From Shinella zoogloeoides (GTDB lineage Bacteria; Pseudomonadota; Alphaproteobacteria; Rhizobiales; Rhizobiaceae): DNA of 64,000 bases. The stretch lies in contig NZ_QNUJ01000006.1 in NCBI RefSeq assembly GCF_003574625.1, positions 186,001 to 250,000 on the forward strand, given 5' to 3'. Under the pieces are notes generated by a model. That model was given only the letters and a program-made list of their open reading frames with translations, searched no databases and was not told the origin of the DNA. Positions within the stretch are counted from its first letter, which is position 1; each line of letters starts with the position of its first letter. Shown here in pieces: positions 47,216-58,235 of the stretch. The translations under genes and the position numbers were made by a program.

Positions 47216-48334
47216 ATGCAGAGCTTGAAATCCGTGCTCGACGGCGCGGCGGCAGAGGGCATCATCAGCGCCGGGCAGGCCGGCGCGCTGCTGCCCTATA
47301 TGGAGGCGCGCGGCGTTTTCCTGCGCGAGCCGCCGGAGGCGGACGCGGTCGATATCGCCGGCCGGGCCGAGGCGCGCGCCATCGCGCCGGTCGAGGACAC
47401 GGAGGCGCCGCGCTTCGTCCGCGGCTTTCATGACGTGCTGATCACCATCGGCGTCGCCATCGTCATGGCGGGCGTCCTGGGCATCGGCTCCGTCCTTGCC
47501 GCCCTGCCGGTCATCGTGATCCTGGCGGAGATCCTGGTGAAGCGGCAGCGGCTTGCCCTGCCGGCGGTTCTGCTCACCGTCCTTTATGTCTATTGCATCT
47601 TCGTGGCGGTGGTGATTGCCTATGACGCGTATCTCGACGGGCAGGCGGATCCGTATCTGCGCTTCCTGCTTGTCGTGCTGCCCCTAGCCGTCCTGCTGCC
47701 GCCATTCTACTGGCGTTACCGCATTCCGCTGTCGCTGAGCCTCTGGTTCCTGTCGCTCGCGGCCGTCGCGCTCGGCGCCGTCTTCCTCGCGCTGACGCGC
47801 CTTGCCGGCAGCGCCGACTTCATCGCGGACCGTCCCATGATCTCCGCGGCCATCTTCCTTGCCGCCGCGCTCGCGCTCTATGCGGTGGCGATGTCCTACG
47901 ACCTGTCGGACCGCTTCCGCGTTTCGCGCCGCTCCGACATCGCCTTCTGGCTGCATCTCGTCACGGCGCCCGCGCTGCTCTATTCGACGCTCGCCTTCGT
48001 GTTCCTCGGCGACCTTGCCAACGACACGCTGTTCAGCGGCGGCAAGGGACTGCCGGAGGCGCTGGCCGTGCTCACAGTCGTCGTGGTGCTGATGGGGATC
48101 GGGCTCGTCATCGACCGGCGGGCCTTCGTCACCTCGGGCCTCCTGTCGCTGGGGCTCGCGACGGCGAGCCTTTTCAAGCATATGGAGGCGCCGCCGCAGA
48201 GCTATGTCTTCCTGACGCTGCTGATCGTCGGCCTCGTCGTGCTGACCATCGGCATCGGCTGGCCGCATTTCCGGCGCTGGGCGATGGCGCCGCTGCCGGT
48301 CCCGCTCAGGGAAAGGCTGCCGCCCCTGCGGTGA
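47216..48334 (+). CDS. Polytopic membrane protein of unknown function
   Basis: 372 residues. A soluble N-terminus of about 70 residues (LDGAAAEGIISAGQAGALLPYMEARG), resembling the start of DUF2157-type proteins, precedes about nine hydrophobic segments. No catalytic motif seen. Single gene behind the 40-bp palindrome; no clear ribosome binding site consensus beyond GAGGAG about 12 bases before the ATG. Confidence 0.85.
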   Translation: MQSLKSVLDGAAAEGIISAGQAGALLPYMEARGVFLREPPEADAVDIAGRAEARAIAPVEDTEAPRFVRGFHDVLITIGVAIVMAGVLGIGSVLAALPVIVILAEILVKRQRLALPAVLLTVLYVYCIFVAVVIAYDAYLDGQADPYLRFLLVVLPLAVLLPPFYWRYRIPLSLSLWFLSLAAVALGAVFLALTRLAGSADFIADRPMISAAIFLAAALALYAVAMSYDLSDRFRVSRRSDIAFWLHLVTAPALLYSTLAFVFLGDLANDTLFSGGKGLPEALAVLTVVVVLMGIGLVIDRRAFVTSGLLSLGLATASLFKHMEAPPQSYVFLTLLIVGLVVLTIGIGWPHFRRWAMAPLPVPLRERLPPLR

Positions 48335-48371
48335 GGGACGGCAGCCGTGGTCTCAAAGGAGCCGAAGCGCC

Positions 48372-49475
<1,104 letters not shown>

Positions 49476-49633
49476 GGAGATGGTCCGTTCGTCTCAAGTA
49501 ATTCGTTGCCACCGCTATGGGGGAAGGACGGGGCAGGGTCAAGGGCCTCGCGCCCGCGGGCCCTTGAAGTCGCCGGCCCTGCGGTGCACAATGGTCGCAC
49601 ACCGCTCGAAGCCAATGTTACGAGGAGCTTCCG

Positions 49634-49945
49634 ATGAGCAATGGTGACACCGTCCTCAAGCCGAAAACCGTCACGAAGCCGAAGCTGGAGCGGCCGAGGC
49701 TCTACAAGGTCATCCTGGTCAACGACGACTATACGCCGCGCGACTTCGTCGTGCTCGTGCTGAAGGCCATCTTCCGCATGCCCGAGACGACGAGCTACCG
49801 CGTCATGATGACGGCGCACAAGATGGGCACGTCCGTCGTGGTCGTCTGCGCGCGCGACATCGCCGAGACGAAGGCGAAGGAAGCGACGGAGCTTGCCAAG
49901 GATGCCGGCTTCCCGCTGCTCTTCCAGACGGAGCCGGAGGAATAG
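49634..49945 (+). CDS. clpS: ClpS adaptor, ClpS2-like
   Basis: 103 residues. YKVILVNDDYTPRDFVVLVL carries the Asn-Asp pair that binds N-degrons; the end DIAETKAKEATELAKDAGFPLLF is typical. The usual HxxG of the middle helix reads MTAHKMGTS, closer to the second ClpS of rhizobia (ClpS2) than to the copy next to clpA. It delivers N-end-rule substrates to ClpAP, or regulates that process. Confidence 0.92.
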   Translation: MSNGDTVLKPKTVTKPKLERPRLYKVILVNDDYTPRDFVVLVLKAIFRMPETTSYRVMMTAHKMGTSVVVVCARDIAETKAKEATELAKDAGFPLLFQTEPEE

Positions 49946-49972
49946 GTCTCCAGGACCCCTCCTATCCCGTCC

Positions 49973-50689
49973 CTAGTCGCCCTTGTTGCCGAAGAGCTTC
50001 TTCAGCATCTCCGCCATCGGGCCGCTGGTGGGCAGGATTTTCGGCTGGGCGTGGTTGCGGGCCTGGCGGATATGGGACTGGCCGCCGGGTTTCTTTGTCG
50101 GCGCCTCCTTCTCCTCCGGCTTGCTGCCGGTCGCGAGCGCCAGCTTGTTCATCAGCTGCGAATCCTCGCCGCGCACCAGCATGTCGGCATTGATGCCCAG
50201 TTCATCGAGCAGCGGATCGAGCCAGGCATGATCGGCCTTGGCGAAATCGCCGAGAACGTGGTTGGTGACGAGTTCCTTGGCGCCGGGATGGCCGATGCCG
50301 AGGCGCAGGCGCCGGTAGTCCTTGCCGCAATGGGCGTCGAGCGACTTGATGCCGTTGTGCCCGCCATGGCCGCCGCCGACCTTGATGCGCGCCTTGCCGG
50401 GGGCAAGGTCCAGCTCGTCGTAGATCGCCACGATGTCCTTCGGCGCCAGCTTGTAGAAACGCATGGCCTCGCCGACGGATTCGCCCGAGAGGTTCATGAA
50501 GGTCTGCGGCTTGACGAGCAGCACCTTCTCGCCGGCAAGCTCCCCTTCGGAAATCTCCGCCTTGAACTTCTTCGACCAGGGCGAGAACGGGTTCTTACGG
50601 TGGATGGCGTCGAGCGCCATGAAACCGATATTGTGGCGGTTGCCCGCATATTTTGCGCCCGGATTGCCGAGCCCGGCGATGATCTGCAT
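49973..50689 (-). CDS. pth: Peptidyl-tRNA hydrolase
   Basis: 238 residues from the ATG at 50689. The active-site His19 is in [21 protein letters not shown] and [12 protein letters not shown] are the other conserved motifs. It has a basic, Pro-rich C-terminal extension of about 45 residues beyond the usual core, as in alphaproteobacteria. It releases peptides from dropped-off peptidyl-tRNA. Confidence 0.97.
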   Translation of the reverse strand: MQIIAGLGNPGAKYAGNRHNIGFMALDAIHRKNPFSPWSKKFKAEISEGELAGEKVLLVKPQTFMNLSGESVGEAMRFYKLAPKDIVAIYDELDLAPGKARIKVGGGHGGHNGIKSLDAHCGKDYRRLRLGIGHPGAKELVTNHVLGDFAKADHAWLDPLLDELGINADMLVRGEDSQLMNKLALATGSKPEEKEAPTKKPGGQSHIRQARNHAQPKILPTSGPMAEMLKKLFGNKGD

Positions 50690-50760
50690 GGAATGGTCCG
50701 CCAAAAGAACGTGATCGGTCTTCACCACCGCGAAAGCGGCTGGAAGTCAACCGCCCGCGG

Positions 50761-51510
50761 TCATTTCTTGTCGCCGTTGTCGGCGGTGCGGGCGTTCGGC
50801 GGCAGGCCGTAGGCGGTGAAGATGCGGTCCTGCCCGCCGCTGAGGATCAGCTTGTCCAGCTCCGCCTGCAGGCGGGCGATCAGCGCGGGCGGCGTATCCT
50901 TCTGGCAGGCGATGCCATAGGTCTTGCCTGCGAGAAGCATGGCTTTCTCGACGGGCTGGCCCTGGTTCACGAGGTTCTCGTAGGTCTTGATGGAGGTAGG
51001 CAGGAGGTCGATGCGGCCCGACAGGAGCTTGCGGACGGAAAGGTCGATATCGGCGGCGAGGTCGATGTCCTTGACGCCGAGATCCTCCATCACCTCCACG
51101 GCGAAGTCGCCACGCTGCGAGCCGATCTTCATGCCGAGCGCTTCCTGCATGGTGGCCGGCCCCTTGCTGCCGTCCTTGCGCTTCAGCAGCACCATCTGGT
51201 CCTTCAGGAGCGGATTGACCCAGACGAACTGGCCGGAGCGCTCGCGGGTGTAGCCCGTCGTGAAGACGCAATGCATCGGCTGGCTCTTCGCCATGGCGAA
51301 GGCGCGGGCCCAGGGCATGATCTCGAGCGTATAGTCGATCCCCGCCGCCTTCGTGATCGCGTCGACCTGCTCGACGCCGATGCCGGTGATCCTGCCGTCC
51401 TGCGAATAGTTGAAGGGCGGATATTCCTCGGTGACGAAATGGAGCGTTTCGGCAAGCGCGGTCGAGAGCGGGGTGAGCGAAAGGCAAAGCGTCAGGAGCA
51501 GCGTCTTCAT
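50761..51510 (-). CDS. Periplasmic solute-binding protein, family 3 type
   Basis: 249 residues from the ATG at 51510. Signal peptide MKTLLLTLCLSLTPLSTALA (1-20). The SBP family 3 entry motif is EEYPPFNYSQDGRITGIGVEQVDAI, and MPWARAFAMAKSQP is typical of the amino-acid/polar-ligand group. No permease or ATPase gene is nearby; instead it follows the GGDEF-EAL gene by 17 bases. It probably presents a ligand to that sensor rather than to a transporter. The frame runs on upstream but only as a shadow of the EAL gene. Confidence 0.9.
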   Translation of the reverse strand: MKTLLLTLCLSLTPLSTALAETLHFVTEEYPPFNYSQDGRITGIGVEQVDAITKAAGIDYTLEIMPWARAFAMAKSQPMHCVFTTGYTRERSGQFVWVNPLLKDQMVLLKRKDGSKGPATMQEALGMKIGSQRGDFAVEVMEDLGVKDIDLAADIDLSVRKLLSGRIDLLPTSIKTYENLVNQGQPVEKAMLLAGKTYGIACQKDTPPALIARLQAELDKLILSGGQDRIFTAYGLPPNARTADNGDKK

Positions 51511-51527
51511 CGTCCCATCCCCGTTCG

Positions 51528-53918
51528 TCAGGAGGCCATGGCCCGGCGCTCGACCGCGCCGGCTGCCCTGATTTCGTCCAGCTTCTCCAGGAGGACGTCC
51601 AGCGGCAGGGGGCGGCTCATCAGGTAGCCCTGGCCGAACTCGACATCCATGGCCTGGAGAATGTCCCATTGCTCCGCCGTCTCGATGCCTTCCGCCACGA
51701 CGGCGCAGCCCATCTGGTGCGAGATCGTGCGGATGCCCTCGACCAGCATGCGGCTCTTGCGGCGCACGTCCGGCTGATCGGAAGAGAGCGAACGGGTGAA
51801 GGACTGGTCGATCTTGACGATATCGACCGGAAAGCGGTTGAGGTAGCTCAGCGAGGAATAGCCCGTGCCGAAATCGTCGAGCGCGATGCGGCAGCCGAGC
51901 TGGGATAGGGCGTCGAGCACTTCTCGCACGATCGGATTGTCGAGCATCAGCACCGCTTCGGTGATTTCCACCACGATGCGCGACGGCGTGATGCCGTTTT
52001 CCAGGAGGAGATGGGCGAGGCGGGCGGGCAGGTCGGGCTCGAACTGCAGCGGCGAGAAATTCACCGCGAGATAGCTGTCGGCAAGGCCCTCCAGCTTCGA
52101 GATGATCGAGAGGCTGCGGATGGACTTCGCCAGGATGCAGTCGCCGATCTGGCCGATCGAGCCGTTCTCCTCGGCGATGCCGATGATCTCGGCCGGCGGC
52201 AGCAGGCCGCGCTCGGGATGCTGGAGGCGCATCAGCGCCTCGAAGCCGGCGACGCGTCCGTCGGAGAGGCAAACGATCGGCTGGAGATGGGCGGTGAACC
52301 AGTCGTCCCGCAGACCCTGCTCGATAAACTTCTCGATTTCCAGCCGCTTGCGGGCAATGTCGACCATGTTGTTGTCGAAGAGCTGCACGCCGTTCTTGCC
52401 GCTGCGCTTGCGGGCATACATGGCCATGTCCGACTTCTGCAGCAGGCAGGCGGCGGTGGATGCCTGGTCGGGATAGACGGCGACGCCGATGCTGGCGCTG
52501 ACCGTCAGTTCCGCGCCGTTGACAATGAGCGGCGAGCGAAGGCTTGCGACCAACCGCTCGCTGACGTCGAGGGCGAACTGGTGGCCGTTGCGGGCCGAGA
52601 GCAGGATCGCGAACTCGTCGCCGCCGAGGCGGGCGATCACGTCGCCGGCGCGCAACTGGCGGCGCAGCAGCATGGCGACCTGGCAGAGCACGTCGTCGCC
52701 GGCGGCATGGCCGAGATTGTCGTTGATCCACTTGAAGCGGTCGAGGTCGACGAAGAGGCAGGCGAGCGGCTGGCCGAGCGTGTCGGCCTCCTCGATCATG
52801 TCGTCCAGCACGGATTCGAAGCCCTGCCGGTTGAGAAGGCCGGTCAGGTGGTCGGTGATCGCCTGGCGGTGGTTGCGGTTCTCCGCTTCCTTGAGATCGG
52901 TGACGTCCGTCATGACCGACAGCGACAAAGGCTGGCGGCCGCTCTCCGCCGTCACGCCCGTCTCCAGGATCAGCACGTCCATCACGCTGTCGTCGGCGCG
53001 GCGGAAGCGCACCGTGACCTCGCAGATGCCATCCTCCGATCCCTGTTCGCGGCGGGCGCGGTAGACATCGCGCCAGTCGGCATCGACGAAGGCGGTGAAT
53101 TCCTGGCCGATCGCCTGCTCGCGGCGATAGCCGGTCGCCGTCAGCCAGTAATCGCTGACGGCGGTGATGCGGTTCTGCCCGTCGATGGAGAAGAGCATGG
53201 CGGGGGTGAGGTTGTAGATGTCGGTGGCGCGGGTATGGGCGTGCTTCAGCTCCGTTTCCTCGCGCTCCAGCCTGCTCTGCATCTCGTTGAAGTTATGGGC
53301 GAGGGCACCCATCTCGTCGTTCGAGGTCCAGTCGACATGGTGGCGGGAGCCGAGGCGGCGTGTCGCCTCGATCGCGGCGGTCAGGCGCATCAGCGGCCGG
53401 ATGATCGTGATGCGGTTGCCGATGATGGCCGCCGTGAAGAGCGTCGCCACGGCGAAGAAGAAGATGGCGAAGATCGTCATCTCGTCCGTCGAGAAGCGCG
53501 AGAAGGGGCCTTCCTTGCGAAGCCAGATCTCCGCGGTGCCGACCTTCTTGGGACCGTCCATGGCCTTGTGCGTGATATCCGTCACGACCACGGCGCGTGT
53601 CTCATCCGCATCGGGCGCGATGGCGGGCACACTGACGTCGATCGTGCCGGACGTGTCGCGCACGCGCACATAGCCGATATCGGCCTCGGCCTCGAGGTCG
53701 CCGACGATCTGGTCGATGCTTTCCCGGTCGAGGTCCCAGAGCGGCTTGCCGAGCGCCTGGACGCTGCTCTTGAGGAGGACGTCGGTGTTCTGCAGGCGCT
53801 CGCGCGCGACGCGGTCGGAGGAGAGGACGAGGAACAGGACGAAGAGCGGTGCGACGAAGACGAGCAGGGCACCGATGACGATGGCAATGAAGCGGCTTTC
53901 GACCGAATGCATTTTCAT
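51528..53918 (-). CDS. Membrane GGDEF-EAL protein with HAMP and PAS domains
   Basis: 796 residues from the ATG at 53918. Membrane helix 1 (about 10-33), a periplasmic domain (34-145), helix 2 (about 148-167), HAMP (168-222), PAS (230-345), GGDEF (350-515) and EAL (530-790). GGDEF is intact at 432-436 with the inhibitory RxxD site at 423-426, and EAL is intact at 570-572 (FEALMRL), so both c-di-GMP synthesis and breakdown are possible. The downstream solute-binding protein likely feeds its periplasmic domain. Confidence 0.93.
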   Translation of the reverse strand: MKMHSVESRFIAIVIGALLVFVAPLFVLFLVLSSDRVARERLQNTDVLLKSSVQALGKPLWDLDRESIDQIVGDLEAEADIGYVRVRDTSGTIDVSVPAIAPDADETRAVVVTDITHKAMDGPKKVGTAEIWLRKEGPFSRFSTDEMTIFAIFFFAVATLFTAAIIGNRITIIRPLMRLTAAIEATRRLGSRHHVDWTSNDEMGALAHNFNEMQSRLEREETELKHAHTRATDIYNLTPAMLFSIDGQNRITAVSDYWLTATGYRREQAIGQEFTAFVDADWRDVYRARREQGSEDGICEVTVRFRRADDSVMDVLILETGVTAESGRQPLSLSVMTDVTDLKEAENRNHRQAITDHLTGLLNRQGFESVLDDMIEEADTLGQPLACLFVDLDRFKWINDNLGHAAGDDVLCQVAMLLRRQLRAGDVIARLGGDEFAILLSARNGHQFALDVSERLVASLRSPLIVNGAELTVSASIGVAVYPDQASTAACLLQKSDMAMYARKRSGKNGVQLFDNNMVDIARKRLEIEKFIEQGLRDDWFTAHLQPIVCLSDGRVAGFEALMRLQHPERGLLPPAEIIGIAEENGSIGQIGDCILAKSIRSLSIISKLEGLADSYLAVNFSPLQFEPDLPARLAHLLLENGITPSRIVVEITEAVLMLDNPIVREVLDALSQLGCRIALDDFGTGYSSLSYLNRFPVDIVKIDQSFTRSLSSDQPDVRRKSRMLVEGIRTISHQMGCAVVAEGIETAEQWDILQAMDVEFGQGYLMSRPLPLDVLLEKLDEIRAAGAVERRAMAS

Positions 53919-54083
53919 GCCGGTCGTCCCCCCGCGCCTGTCCGAAGCCAACCCATGATGCCCCTCTTGGTCTTCGTTTTTTCGCAGAACAGACTTTCAT
54001 CAAAGTCTTAAATGTTGCTGAAATATCGATCCGGAAAAGTGCTGAAAATTGAACCTTTCCGGCGACTGCACACGTCCTGCGGG

Positions 54084-54117
54084 CAAAGAAAAACCCCGTG
54101 TCGGGGACACGGGGTTT
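54084..54117 (-). terminator. Intrinsic terminator of rplY
   Basis: AAACCCCGTGT, 5-base loop, ACACGGGGTTT; on the minus strand it is followed by TTCTTT. Confidence 0.93.
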
Positions 54118-54141
54118 CGAGAAAATCCCTTTGAAGGGGGA

Positions 54142-54750
54142 TTATTCTTCCGAAGCTGCGGCTTCTTCTTCCTTCACGCCGGCAGCCGGGACAGCGATCG
54201 TGGCGATCGTGAAGTCGCGGTCGGTGATGACCGGGCTGGTGCCCTTAGGCAGCTTGACGTGGGAGATGTGGATGCCGTCGCCGACCTTCAGGCCGGTCAG
54301 GTCGGCCGTGATGGAGTCCGGGATGTTGCCGGCAAGGGCGTGCAGTTCGACAGCGTGGCGAACGACGTTCAGGACGCCGCCGGCCTTGATGCCCGGGGAC
54401 TTCTCTTCGTTGACGAAGTGAACCGGCACTTCGACGACGACGTGGGTGTCGCCCGAAACGCGCAGGAAGTCGACATGCATCGTGAAGTCGCGGACCGGAT
54501 CCAGCTGGAAGTCCTTCGGCAGAACCTTGATCTTCTCGCCGTTGACGTCGATCGTGGCGACCGTCGTCTTGAAGCCACCGGCGTGGATGCGCTGGGTCAC
54601 TTCCTTGGTCGAGATGGCGATAGCGAGGGGGGCCTGCTTGTCGCCGTAGATAACTGCAGGAATAAGGCCGTTGCGGCGAAGTTCACGGGAGGACCCCTTA
54701 CCAACCCGTTCGCGCGTTTCGGCCTTGAGCTCGTAGGTGTCGTGGCTCAT
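54142..54750 (-). CDS. rplY: 50S ribosomal protein L25/general stress protein Ctc
   Basis: 202 residues, the long Ctc form with an N-terminal 5S-rRNA binding domain ([22 protein letters not shown]) and a C-terminal TL5-like domain ending in a Glu/Ala-rich tail. It usually sits directly upstream of pth; here the c-di-GMP pair is inserted between them. Confidence 0.96.
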   Translation of the reverse strand: MSHDTYELKAETRERVGKGSSRELRRNGLIPAVIYGDKQAPLAIAISTKEVTQRIHAGGFKTTVATIDVNGEKIKVLPKDFQLDPVRDFTMHVDFLRVSGDTHVVVEVPVHFVNEEKSPGIKAGGVLNVVRHAVELHALAGNIPDSITADLTGLKVGDGIHISHVKLPKGTSPVITDRDFTIATIAVPAAGVKEEEAAASEE

Positions 54751-54990
54751 GGCTTTACCTTTCGTATGTTACTGGAGAGTTTTCCCCGGCCGGAAGCGTC
54801 TCCGGCCGCGCAAAACTTGAGGATTTCGTGAAAGCCTCATCCGCGTTGCCTCCAAGGGTGTCTACGCGGACGCGGGCTCGATAGCCGAGAATGCCCGGAA
54901 ATGCAAGGCCCGTGCCCGATCCATGCCCCGGATTGACATCGCGGCGCGGCGATTGGATGTTCGGGCCAAATCGGTTCGGCGCAGGAGGCC

Positions 54991-56448
54991 ATGATGAGAA
55001 AACAAATCCTGATGGCTTCGGCCGCACTTGCACTCGTATCTGCAAGTCCCGCTCTTGCCCAGGAGATTTCGCCTTCCGAGGCCGAAAGCATCCAGCAGCG
55101 CCTCACGCGCTACCTGCCGCAGGACATGATCGACGCGGGGCTGATCACCGTCAAGGCTGCGACCTCCTTCTACGAGCTGCGCTTCGACCCGAAGGTCCTG
55201 CTCGACAAGACCAAAGGCGGCATGGTCAAGCTCGAGGGCCTGAAGCCGATGACGGCCTATCTGCGGCCTTCGGCGGACGGCACCTACCGCATCGAGGCGA
55301 ATGACAGCTTCGACATCAAGGGCGACGTCGACCTTCCCGAGGGCCGCAACTCGTTCTCCTATGTCATCGATTCGATGAAGCTCGACGGCGTCTACGACCC
55401 GGAGATCCTCTATTTCACCTCCGCCGACTGGGTCACCCGAAAGATCGCTTTCTCCAGCACCTCGCCCAAGGACAGCGTGACGGCGAGCTTCGGCGAGACG
55501 GCGATGCACGTTTCCGCCGAGAAGAAGGACGCGAGCACGCTCGACATTTCCTCGACCGGCGTGATGAAGGCCTTCGCCGAGACGATCACCAGCGACCAGT
55601 CGGGCCGGGTGGAGATCGGCGCGGACAAGCTCGACATCGATGTCAGCATGGACGGCGCGCGCTACAAGGTGATGCAGGACCTCGTCTTCCTCGTGCTCGA
55701 CAACTTGCACAAGCAGCGGCTGGAGGCGTCGGAGGCGGCGCGTCTCAAGGAGCTGCTGCGCGCGGCGCTGCCGGTCTTCGACAATCTCACGGAGACGATC
55801 AGGGCCTCCAATGTCACGGTGGGCACGGACAAGGGCACCTTCGGCGCGGAGGCGGTCGACTACAATGTCGCGATGAACGGCATCGCCCATTCGACCCGCT
55901 TCGGCTTCGGTTTCGGCGTCGAGAAGCCGAAGCCGCCGGCCGGCCTGCTGCCGGCCGCCTATGAGGGCCTCCTGCCGGAGCGGGCGACCTTCAGGATGGC
56001 GGTCGCGGACCTCGACCTTGCCGGCGCCGTCAAATATCTCGCCGACCATGCGGATTTCACCAAGCCGAAGCTGCTGACCGACGAGGAGGAAAAGGAGATC
56101 GGCCGCATCGTGCTTCCCGGCGGGGCCATGACCCTCGAATTCGAGGACGTCTCGGCCGCCTCGCCGATCTATGACGTGCACCTCACCGGCAAGATGACGG
56201 TCTATCCCGACGACAAGGAGCGCCACAGCGCCGACGTGACGATCACCATGCGCGACTTCGACAAGACGGTCACCTATCTCCAGAAGAACGCCGGCGCCGT
56301 GCCGGAATTCGCCCAGGCGTCCTTCGGGCTCCTGATGATGAAGGGCCTTGCCCGCGACGCCGGCAACGGCGCGCAGGCATGGGACCTCACGGTCGGGGAG
56401 GACGGCAAGGTGCTGATCAACGGCCGTCCGCTGCCGTTCCAGCAGTAG
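54991..56448 (+). CDS. Conserved periplasmic protein of unknown function
   Basis: 485 residues, ATG at 54991 behind AGGAGG. The signal peptide ends near ALA-QE (residue 24). The rest is a regular beta-rich protein with repeated segments of about 40 residues that recall lipid- or ligand-binding barrels, and a C-terminal LTVGEDGKVLINGRPLPFQQ. I do not recognise the family. It is divergent from rplY and convergent with the BenE-type gene. Confidence 0.82.
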   Translation: MMRKQILMASAALALVSASPALAQEISPSEAESIQQRLTRYLPQDMIDAGLITVKAATSFYELRFDPKVLLDKTKGGMVKLEGLKPMTAYLRPSADGTYRIEANDSFDIKGDVDLPEGRNSFSYVIDSMKLDGVYDPEILYFTSADWVTRKIAFSSTSPKDSVTASFGETAMHVSAEKKDASTLDISSTGVMKAFAETITSDQSGRVEIGADKLDIDVSMDGARYKVMQDLVFLVLDNLHKQRLEASEAARLKELLRAALPVFDNLTETIRASNVTVGTDKGTFGAEAVDYNVAMNGIAHSTRFGFGFGVEKPKPPAGLLPAAYEGLLPERATFRMAVADLDLAGAVKYLADHADFTKPKLLTDEEEKEIGRIVLPGGAMTLEFEDVSAASPIYDVHLTGKMTVYPDDKERHSADVTITMRDFDKTVTYLQKNAGAVPEFAQASFGLLMMKGLARDAGNGAQAWDLTVGEDGKVLINGRPLPFQQ

Positions 56449-56450
56449 GA

Positions 56451-57635
56451 TTATTTCCGAAGGCTCGCCACGAAGCGGGAGAGCGCCAGCATCAGGCCGC
56501 CCGCGATCAGACCCCAGAAGGCGCCGGAGACGCCGGCGAAGGAAACGCCCGAGGCGGTGACGAGGAAGGTCACCGCCGCCGCTTCCCGCCCCTCCGTCTC
56601 GCGGAAGGCGTTGAGCGCGGAGCCGGCGAAGGCGCTGATCAGCGCAAGGCCGGCGACGGCCTGGATGAGGATCGGCGGGGCGAGGCTGACGAAGGCGGTG
56701 ACCGCGCCCGCGGCAAGGCCGAAGATCACGTAGAAGACACCGGCGTTGATGGCCGCCCAGTAACGTTTCGCCGGGTCGGGATGGGCGTCGGAACCGGCGC
56801 ACATGGCGGCGGTTATGGCAGCGAGGTTGACCGCATGGCCGCCGAAGGGGGCCGAAAGCAGCGAGAAGAAGCCGGTGACGGCGAAGAGCGGGCCGGGATT
56901 GGGCTCGTAGTCGTTGACCTTCAGCACGGCGATGCCGGGAATGTTCTGCGAGGCCATGGTGACGATGAAGAGCGGCAGAGCGATGCCGACGAGCCCGGCG
57001 ACCGTGAAGGCCGGCGTCACGAATTCGGGTTTCGGCAGCAGCGCATCGGCGAGGCCGGCGAAGGCGCCGTCGGGGATGTCGATGCCGAAGGCGAGGACCG
57101 CGACGAAGGCGGCGAGTGCGGCGGGCACCGCATAGAGCCGGTTGACGCTGCCGACGACGATCCAGGCGAGTGCGATCGGCAGGCCGAGCAGCGGGTTGAA
57201 GGCGATGGCCTTGACCGGCGCGAAGCAGAGGCCGATCAGCACGCCGGCCAGCATGGCGTTGGCGAGCGTCGCGGGAATGGCGGCGACCATGCGGCCGAGC
57301 GGCTTCCACAGGCCCGCGATGACGATCAGCACTGCGCAGACGAGGAACCCGCCGACCGCCGTCGAAAACCCGCCCTCGACCGCGCCGGAGCTGGCCAGCA
57401 GCGCCGCGCCCGGCGTCGACCAGGCGATCGAGACGGGCAGGCGCGTCGCGACGCTGAGCACGATGGCGCAGATGCCCATCGACACGGACAGCGCCATCAG
57501 CCCCGAGGCGGCCTGCGCCTCTGTGGCGCCGACGCCAGTGAGGCCGTGCAGCACGACGGCGAAGGAACTGGCGAAACCGACGAAGGCGGTGAGCAGACCC
57601 ATGAACAGGGCTTGGGCGGAAAAATCACGAAGCAT
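56451..57635 (-). CDS. benE: BenE-type benzoate/H+ symporter family protein
   Basis: 394 residues, about 12 membrane helices, length as in the BenE family. IAWSTPGAALLASSG and PFGGHAVNLAAITAAMCAG are family motifs. No benzoate degradation gene lies nearby, so the actual substrate is open. Start at 57635 has a weak ribosome binding site. The frame extends upstream through the repeats, but that part is not coding. Confidence 0.9.
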   Translation of the reverse strand: MLRDFSAQALFMGLLTAFVGFASSFAVVLHGLTGVGATEAQAASGLMALSVSMGICAIVLSVATRLPVSIAWSTPGAALLASSGAVEGGFSTAVGGFLVCAVLIVIAGLWKPLGRMVAAIPATLANAMLAGVLIGLCFAPVKAIAFNPLLGLPIALAWIVVGSVNRLYAVPAALAAFVAVLAFGIDIPDGAFAGLADALLPKPEFVTPAFTVAGLVGIALPLFIVTMASQNIPGIAVLKVNDYEPNPGPLFAVTGFFSLLSAPFGGHAVNLAAITAAMCAGSDAHPDPAKRYWAAINAGVFYVIFGLAAGAVTAFVSLAPPILIQAVAGLALISAFAGSALNAFRETEGREAAAVTFLVTASGVSFAGVSGAFWGLIAGGLMLALSRFVASLRK

Positions 57636-57727
57636 GGCAGGATCGATACCGGAAAGGGAAATGCACTGGTAACAGGCGAGGCGGGGCTTGGGAACAGGGT
57701 TGTTCGTGGGGGCGAGCCAGGAAGGCT

Positions 57728-58102
57728 GCCCCTCACCCTCACCCTCTCCCTGCAAGCGGGCAGAGGGGACGTGGCCAGCGCGCGGTTGTTGGTTGGGGAA
57801 ACCATCGCGGCACATCTCCTTCGCCCCGCTTGCGGGGAGAAGGTGCCGGCAGGCGGATGAGGGGCATGCCGCAGGCAAAACGAAAAATTTTCCGGTGCCG
57901 CGCCCCCTCATCCGACCGTTCGGACCACCTTCTCCCCGAGGGGAGAAGGGAAGGGCGGCAACGTCGAATCCCCTATGCGCTAGCCCCCCGTTTGTGGAGA
58001 TGGGAGTGCCCCCACGCACGATCCTTGTTTGAGGAAACCATCGCGGCATCTCCCTTCGCCCCGCAGCCGAGGAGAAGGTGGCCGGTGCGGCCGGATGAGG
58101 GG
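57728..58102. repeat. Two adjacent RIME-like mosaic repeats
   Basis: This fills most of the 600-bp gap between benE and the regulator. Unit 1 (about 57728-57865) and unit 2 (about 57902-58102) both end in GGATGAGGGG, contain CTTCTCC(C)-type palindromes, and share GAAACCATCGCGGCA (near 57799 and 58034) followed by TTCGCCCCGC. Long open frames cross it in several frames, as expected for GC-rich palindromes. I see no gene in it. Confidence 0.7.
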
Positions 58103-58235
58103 CCGTGCGGCCTCCCTCGGGTGCTCCGCCCTTGAACCTTCGTCCGACTGGACCATCTGTGCAAAGCGGGGCTATAGTCGTCGGGCGTTATATTCTGGCG
58201 CGATGATCGGTCGGATGCTTTCGGGAGGAGAGCGG

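Noticed and set aside
54862-57309. 815-codon open frame on the minus strand
   Set aside because: Runs antiparallel through the periplasmic protein gene and then out of frame through benE; low-complexity Arg/Ala translation.
58140-58175. CTGGACCATCTGTGCAAA as a sigma-54 promoter before the AcoR-like gene
   Set aside because: The GG and GC elements and their spacing do not fit TGGCAC-N5-TTGC.
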